Shown: piece by piece, positions 60,018 to 64,000 of the stretch | How positions within the stretch are numbered: position 1 is the first letter of the stretch | How the letters are laid out: every line of letters begins with the position of its first letter | Assembly (NCBI GenBank): GCA_025994075.1 | Contig: JAMQGV010000021.1 | Coordinates: 124,001-188,000 of the forward strand | Reading direction: 5' to 3' | Origin: Vicinamibacteria bacterium | Lineage (GTDB): Bacteria > Acidobacteriota > Vicinamibacteria > Fen-336 | Length of the DNA: 64,000 nucleotides | Notes under the pieces: generated by a model | The model's input: the letters and a program-made list of their open reading frames with translations, nothing else | What the model was told of the DNA's origin: nothing | The model's database searches: none | Made by a program: the position numbers and the translations under genes

Positions 60018-61155
60018 CGTCCCTCCCCGGGGGGCGGGCGGCGGCCAGGCCCAGGGCGAGCCAGAAGTGGCGGAAGTCCTCGACGTCCGTCGCCAGTCCG
60101 TCGAGCAGCAAGGCCGCGAGCGTGGCCCGCGCGAACGGGTCTCCCCCCGAGCGGAGGGCGCCGAGCACGGCGACAGCGAAGGCCAGCAGGGCCGGCAACC
60201 CGTAGCTCGCGGCCACGCTGAGCGGCGTGCAGTGGGCGTGGAACGGGTTCCCGGCCAGGATCGCGGGCTGGACCCCGGGCCCGACTCCGAAGAGGGGCGC
60301 GGCGGCCAGCGAGTCGAAGGCGGTCACGAACGTCACCAGCCGCGCCGACGGCCAGTCGGACACCTCTGCGGTCCACGGTCGCGAGGGGTCGACGTCGACG
60401 CGCACGACCGTGAGCGTGAACAGCGCCGCGGCGACACCGAAGGCCGCCCGCCGCGCCTTGCGACCGCCCGAAGCCAGCCAGGGCAAGGCGAGCAGCGCCA
60501 GCAGCGCGCGGGAGAAGGTGGCGACGACCACCAGAACCGCGGCCGCCTGGGCCACGACGCGCAGCCTCGGCGAGCGCTCCGCGGCCGCCAGGCCGAAGGC
60601 GAACAGCGCGAAGCTGGCGGCCAGGTTGGGATGGGTCGAGCCGGCCCGCGGGCGCGCCCAGGCGCCGGCCACCAGATCGCCCGACCATCCCACCAGCTCC
60701 GTGCTCACCCCCGCGGCGTGCAGGCCGATGCCGAGCAGCGCGAAGGCGGCCGAGCCGATCACGCCCAGGGCCACGACCCGCGCCAGCAAGTCGCGGCGGC
60801 CGAGCTCGGCGGCCAGCACCGCCGAGCCGGCCAGGGCGGCGACGGCGGCGGCCTTCAGCAGCTCGGCCTCTCCACGATGGGCGAACCACGACGCCGCCGC
60901 CCAGGCAGCGTAGGCGAGAGCCGCCCAGGCCCATCCCGGCAGGCGGATGCGGGGCCCCCGCGCGACCGCGAACAGCAGGAGCGCGAGTGCCAGCGGCGGA
61001 TCGCTCCAGCGCATCGCGGTGCCCGGCAGCGGGCCGCCCAGCACGCCGGGGAACGGGAGCAGCGCGAGCGACACGAGCAGCGCCGCCCGCCAGGCCCGCT
61101 CGAGGCGCGGCGCGGCGGCGGGTTCGGGGCTCGCCGGAGGGCGGGCTATCCTCAC
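59980..61155 (-). CDS. O-antigen ligase-like polytopic membrane protein
   Basis: About 391 residues with ten or more hydrophobic segments. The pattern resembles O-antigen ligase/polymerase (WaaL/Wzy) proteins: an RAGSTHPNLAASFALFAFG block, VVVATFSRALLALLALPWL (Arg conserved in these families), and a large periplasmic loop with APLFGVGPGVQPAILAGNPFHAHCTPLSVAASYGLPALLAF, where FHAHC matches the NxxL/H-containing catalytic loop region. It could join O-antigen or other glycan to lipid A-core. The GTG start at 61155 has no clear ribosome site. Its last codons are within repeat copy 2. Confidence 0.7.
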   Translation of the reverse strand: MRIARPPASPEPAAAPRLERAWRAALLVSLALLPFPGVLGGPLPGTAMRWSDPPLALALLLFAVARGPRIRLPGWAWAALAYAAWAAASWFAHRGEAELLKAAAVAALAGSAVLAAELGRRDLLARVVALGVIGSAAFALLGIGLHAAGVSTELVGWSGDLVAGAWARPRAGSTHPNLAASFALFAFGLAAAERSPRLRVVAQAAAVLVVVATFSRALLALLALPWLASGGRKARRAAFGVAAALFTLTVVRVDVDPSRPWTAEVSDWPSARLVTFVTAFDSLAAAPLFGVGPGVQPAILAGNPFHAHCTPLSVAASYGLPALLAFAVAVLGALRSGGDPFARATLAALLLDGLATDVEDFRHFWLALGLAAARPPGRDGGLGAEERPFAT

Positions 61156-61188
61156 GCGGCGGCGATGTTCGCCGCGTGCCCCGCGCCC

Positions 61189-62253
61189 ATGCAACCGCAC
61201 GCCCAGGCTGCCCGCTTCAAGACGCTCGCCCGCGAGTGCGGATTCGACCTCGTCGGCATCGCCGAGGCCGCGGCGCCGTCGGCCCTCGAGCGCCACTTCC
61301 CGGCCTGGATCGCGGCCGGGCACGCGGCGGACATGGACTACCTGGTGAAGCGGGCCCACGAGCGCGCGGACGTCCGCAACGCCTTTCCTTTCGCCCGCAG
61401 CGTCGTGTGCCTCGGCGTGCAGTACGACGCGGACGCGCCGTACTCGACCGCGGCCGAGGCGCGGGACGGCGGCTGGATCTCGCGCTACGCGTGGGGCGAC
61501 GACTATCACGTGGTCGTCAAGAAGCGGGCGGAGGCGCTGCGGCGGTCGATGCACGAGACGGCCGGCGACTTCGAGTCGCGCGTGTTCGTCGACACCGGGC
61601 CCGTGACCGAGCGGGCCTACGCGGCGGCGGCCGGGCTCGGCGCGTGGGGCAAGAACACCTGCCTGCTGCACCCCGAGCACGGCTCCTGGTTCTTCCTGGC
61701 GGTCGTGGTCACCGACCTCGAGCTGCCGCCGGACGCGCCGCTCGCCGACATGTGCGGCTCGTGCACGGCGTGCCTCGAGGCCTGCCCGACCCAGGCCTTC
61801 GTCGCGCCGTACGTGCTCGACGCCCGGCGCTGCATCAGTTACCTGACGATCGAGACGCGCTGGACGGTGGCCGAGGCGCTGCGCGAGGGAATGGGCCGCC
61901 ACGTGTTCGGTTGCGACGTCTGCCAGGACGTGTGCCCGTGGAACCGGCGCCGGCGCCACTGCGGCGGCGAGCGGTTCGCGCCACGCCCGGGCCTGGTGGC
62001 GCCGGACCTCGCGCAGCTCGCGGCGATGGACGAAGACGAGTTCCGCCGCCGCTTCCGCCAGAGCCCGGTGCGCCGCGCCAAGCGCCGCGGCCTGCTGCGC
62101 AACGTGGCGATCGCGATCGGCAACGCGGGCGACGAGCGCCACCGCGCGGCCCTTCTCGCGCTGTGCGCGGACGACGACCCGGTGGTCCGCGAGCACGCGG
62201 AGTGGGCCCGCGAGCGCTTCACGGCCCGGCTCGGCGCGGAGCCGGGCCGCTGA
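61189..62253 (+). CDS. queG: Epoxyqueuosine reductase
   Basis: This 354-residue enzyme does the last step of queuosine tRNA modification. It has the cobalamin-binding N-domain (ECGFDLVGIAEA; MDYLVKRAHERADVRNAFPFARSVVCLG, where QueG has MxYLxR and R.xP), DTGPVTERAYAAAAGLGAWGKNTCLLHPEHGSWFFLA, and two [4Fe-4S] clusters: CGSCTACLEACPTQAF and CDVCQDVCPWNRR. A HEAT-like C-terminus follows (LLRNVAIAIGNAGDERHRAAL). ATG 61165 is an alternative start. It is divergent from the ligase-like gene, with only about 10-33 bp between starts. Confidence 0.95.
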   Translation: MQPHAQAARFKTLARECGFDLVGIAEAAAPSALERHFPAWIAAGHAADMDYLVKRAHERADVRNAFPFARSVVCLGVQYDADAPYSTAAEARDGGWISRYAWGDDYHVVVKKRAEALRRSMHETAGDFESRVFVDTGPVTERAYAAAAGLGAWGKNTCLLHPEHGSWFFLAVVVTDLELPPDAPLADMCGSCTACLEACPTQAFVAPYVLDARRCISYLTIETRWTVAEALREGMGRHVFGCDVCQDVCPWNRRRRHCGGERFAPRPGLVAPDLAQLAAMDEDEFRRRFRQSPVRRAKRRGLLRNVAIAIGNAGDERHRAALLALCADDDPVVREHAEWARERFTARLGAEPGR

Positions 62254-62257
62254 GCGC

Positions 62258-62500
62258 TCAGCGCACGAGCTTCAGCATCCGCAACAGCGCGATCAGCACC
62301 GCGGCGCCGGCGACGGCGACGATCCAGCGCGCGATCGCGCCGTAGGCCGCGAAGCCGAGCACGCCGAACAGCCAGGAACCGAGCGAAGAGCCGACGACGC
62401 CGATCAGGATGTTGGCGAGCAGGCCGGTCTTCGCCTTCATCAGGATGCCGGCCAGCCAGCCGACGACGGCACCGACGACGAGCGCGATCAGCAGGTCCAT
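62258..62500 (-). CDS. GlsB/YeaQ/YmgE-family small membrane protein
   Basis: This 80-residue protein is nearly all hydrophobic: LLIALVVGAVVGWLAGILMK, GLLANILIGVVGSSLGSWLFGVLGF, and IARWIVAVAGAAVLIALLRMLKL. The pattern LAGxxMK then NxxxGxxGxxxGxxL is typical of the transglycosylase-associated (GlsB) family, linked to envelope stress. The ATG overlaps the upstream lipoprotein stop by one base (TGATG). Confidence 0.85.
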   Translation of the reverse strand: MDLLIALVVGAVVGWLAGILMKAKTGLLANILIGVVGSSLGSWLFGVLGFAAYGAIARWIVAVAGAAVLIALLRMLKLVR

Positions 62501-63267
62501 CAGTGGAGCCTCAGGTCCTTCTCGAGCGTCACCTTGATCTTCTGGCCCGCCTCGAGCACCACCTGGTCGCCCTTGGTCGCGAGCACGGCGGCGCCGCCGG
62601 CGGCACCGCCGGCCAGCACGCCGATCGCGGCTCCCTTCTTGCCGTCGGCGATGGCGCCGATGATGCCGCCCGCGGCCGCGGCCCCGGCCACGACCTTCTT
62701 GTCGCGGCCGCTGCTGCTCTCGGCGGTGATGTCGAGTCCGCTGGCCCGCAGCGGCACCTCGCGGCCGTCGACGACGACCGCGTCGAAGCGCAGCGCGAGC
62801 CGCGCGCGGCCCTTGACGCGGCCGGCGTCCACCGCGGCGGTGACGACGCCGCGGACGCGGGTGTCCGCCGGCAGCAGCGTGCGCTCGCCCTGCTTCACCG
62901 GCTCCACGAGTCGGGCCTCGACGTCGTCGCCCTCGCGGCTCTTGTTCGAAGCCAACGGGGTCTCCAGCGCGAGCAGCAACTCGGTGCCTTCGGCGATCAC
63001 CAGCGGCGGGCGCGGCGTGGCCGTCGGCTTCGCGGGCGCCGCTGCCGGAGCGGCCGGGGCGGGCGCCGTCGTCGCAGGAGGGGCCGCGGGAGCCGTGGCC
63101 GCCGGCGTCGTCGCCGGCGCGGCTTCGGCCGGCGCAGCCGAGGCAGGCGTCGCCGTCGCGGGCGGAGCCGCCTGCGGGGCCGGGGCGGGGGCTTCGCTGC
63201 GCTGACAGCCCGAGACGAGCGCCGCGCCGAGCAGGACCAGCCCGGCGACGGTGAATGAACGCTTCAT
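62500..63267 (-). CDS. Glycine-zipper lipoprotein with Pro/Ala linker
   Basis: This 255-residue protein has a type II signal peptide (VLLGAALVSGC, lipid Cys21), a Pro/Ala/Thr-rich linker (about 25-95) that could cross peptidoglycan, a beta domain (GTELLLALETPLASNKSREGDDV, GVVTAAVDAGRVKGRARLALRFDAVVVDG), then a Gly/Ala zipper (VVAGAAAAGGIIGAIADGKKGAA, VLAGGAAGGAAVLATKG) and a basic tail. Such lipoproteins tie outer membrane to wall. AAGGAGGT at 5 nt supports ATG 63267. It is co-transcribed with the GlsB-like gene, an envelope-stress pairing. Confidence 0.8.
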   Translation of the reverse strand: MKRSFTVAGLVLLGAALVSGCQRSEAPAPAPQAAPPATATPASAAPAEAAPATTPAATAPAAPPATTAPAPAAPAAAPAKPTATPRPPLVIAEGTELLLALETPLASNKSREGDDVEARLVEPVKQGERTLLPADTRVRGVVTAAVDAGRVKGRARLALRFDAVVVDGREVPLRASGLDITAESSSGRDKKVVAGAAAAGGIIGAIADGKKGAAIGVLAGGAAGGAAVLATKGDQVVLEAGQKIKVTLEKDLRLH

Positions 63268-63335
63268 CTTCGACCTCCTTCCAGAGCCTACGCCGCACGG
63301 GGGGCGCGGGCCGTGAGCGACGTCACGATCACGCC

Positions 63336-63350
63336 CTCGACGAGGGCTCC
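63336..63350. terminator. Short hairpin between the thioredoxin-fold gene and the lipoprotein gene
   Basis: GCCCTC (63336-63341) and GAGGGC (63345-63350) form a 6-bp perfect stem with a 3-nt loop, 9 nt past the stop at 63359 on the minus strand. There is no T-run. It may mark the end of the upstream transcript, since the lipoprotein gene has its own strong ribosome site. Confidence 0.35.
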
Positions 63351-63358
63351 TTCGGCAT

Positions 63359-63877
63359 TCAGCCCGGGCGGCGCTTGAGCGGGCCGTCGGCCTCGGAGAA
63401 CGGCGACGCGACGCCGAGCGCGGCGGCGACCGCCTCGTAGGCCGTGCGCTCGAAGCCCTCGACCACGCGGGCCACCCGGCCGCCCCGCTCGACGAGCAGC
63501 AGGGTCGGGACCGTGCGCAGGCCGATCGCGTCGGCCAGCGGGTACGGGTCGGGCTCGAACAGCGGCGGCGCGGCCAGGGCCAGTGCGTCGGCGAAGGCCC
63601 GCGCGCCCGCTTCGTCTTCCTGCACGACCAGCGCGACCCGCGCCGGCGCCGCAGCGCGGAGCCGCTCGACGAACGGCAGCGCCAGCCGCGAGGTGGCGCA
63701 CTCGGAGTGGCCGATGGCGACGAGGGCCGGGCCGTCGCTCCAGCGCGCCGCGAGCGGCTCGGGTCCCGCACCGAGGCGCGGCAACACGAACTCCGGCATC
63801 GCTTCGCCCGCCGCGATCAGCGGCCGGCGCGGGGCCGGGGCCGCGGGCGGCGGATCGTCGCCGAACAGCAGGTCCAC
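63359..63877 (-). CDS. Thioredoxin-fold protein with a single Cys at the active-site position
   Basis: This 172-residue protein has a thioredoxin/AhpC-TSA-like fold: MPEFVLPRLGAGPEPLAARW (peroxiredoxin-like opening), PALVAIGHSECATSRLALPFVERL, RVALVVQEDEAGARAFAD, PYPLADAIGLRTVPTLLLVERGG (cis-Pro in TVPTLLL). Where a CxxC or TxxC motif is expected it has HSECATS, so one Cys at most takes part. There is no signal peptide. It lies 2 nt after the partial gene at the window edge and is likely in the same operon. Confidence 0.75.
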   Translation of the reverse strand: MDLLFGDDPPPAAPAPRRPLIAAGEAMPEFVLPRLGAGPEPLAARWSDGPALVAIGHSECATSRLALPFVERLRAAAPARVALVVQEDEAGARAFADALALAAPPLFEPDPYPLADAIGLRTVPTLLLVERGGRVARVVEGFERTAYEAVAAALGVASPFSEADGPLKRRPG

Positions 63878-63879
63878 GC

Positions 63880-64000
63880 CTACGCGTCCACGAAGTCGAC
63901 GACCACGCGCTTGCCGATCACGCCGGCCTCGTGGCCGCGGTCGAGGAAGAGCTGGACCGCCTTGCGGCCGCGCTCTCCGCAGTCGAGCGTCATCTCGTTG
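63880..64000 (-). CDS. C-terminal end of a probable MqnA/MqnD-type futalosine-pathway protein (partial)
   Basis: Only the last 39 or so codons are inside the window: NEMTLDCGERGRKAVQLFLD, then RGHEAGVIGKRVVVDFVDA and a stop. The N..TLDxGExGRxAV pattern resembles the end of MqnA/MqnD enzymes of the alternative menaquinone (futalosine) pathway. It is too short to be sure. The 5' part lies beyond base 64000. Confidence 0.45.
   Translation of the reverse strand, partial: NEMTLDCGERGRKAVQLFLDRGHEAGVIGKRVVVDFVDA

Noticed and set aside
60067..61188. A long plus-strand frame upstream of queG suggesting a 728-residue protein
   Set aside because: It is antisense to the ligase-like membrane protein. 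Only the part after 61189 is QueG.

Overview
The window is very GC-rich DNA (I judge about 70%, not counted) from a Gram-negative bacterium, most likely an Acidobacteriota member. Three things point there: two large duplicated FtsX/MacB-type permeases of the ADOP kind, one coupled to a PadR regulator; a VWFA-related protein of the acidobacterial type; and a complete Kdo/heptose/lipid A gene run showing a real LPS outer membrane. Gene density is high, and many neighbours overlap by the 4-nt stop/start pattern (ATGA, GTGA, TTGA). Most long antisense reading frames are GC artefacts and were left out. I saw no tRNA, rRNA or CRISPR array.

Layout. 1-9116 (minus strand): LPS operon waaA-lpxK-lpxL-like-waaF-gmhB-rfaE1-rfaE2-waaC, continuing into an isoprenylcysteine-methyltransferase-like protein, a small secreted protein and a truncated creatininase. 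9192-12145: ADOP permease plus PadR with an inverted-repeat operator. 12168-14102: PAS-PAS hybrid histidine kinase. 14188-17234: gap-pgk-tpiA glycolytic operon with a good sigma70-like promoter. 17235-19798: a scar region holding a CusA/CzcA-type relic, two relic pieces of an IS91-type transposase on opposite strands, a lipoprotein gene with a frameshifted partner, and a second copy of the last 375 bp of tpiA. 19833-27987: zinc-ribbon membrane protein, TerB-like protein, second ADOP permease, M1-M28-PDZ peptidase and NHL-repeat protein.

28236-40823: a periplasmic TPR-CHAT protein, an anti-sigma/ECF sigma pair, a 2539-residue multidomain surface protein and a small secreted protein. 40927-48448: secG (with a clear terminator), an alpha-2-macroglobulin with thioester, a HIT-membrane fusion and a thioredoxin-like ferredoxin. 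48452-52260: VWFA protein with a Rieske protein, and a Tat-exported PLP enzyme. 52268-55755: a second ECF sigma unit, two unknown proteins and a dienelactone hydrolase. 55836-64000: GGDEF protein overlapping a ParB-like protein, msrA, cytochrome c, a DUF1285-like protein, an O-antigen-ligase-like protein, queG, a GlsB-like protein with a glycine-zipper lipoprotein, a thioredoxin-fold protein and the end of a probable mqnA/mqnD gene.

The observations I rate highest are: (1) a structured repeat with two stem-loops, one copy inserted in frame in msrA and the other between two genes, with a compensatory base-pair change between the copies; (2) the duplicated tpiA end next to IS91 relics, whose arrangement suggests a later inversion; (3) the periplasmic CHAT protein beside a sigma/anti-sigma pair and a giant surface protein, a candidate regulated-proteolysis signalling unit.
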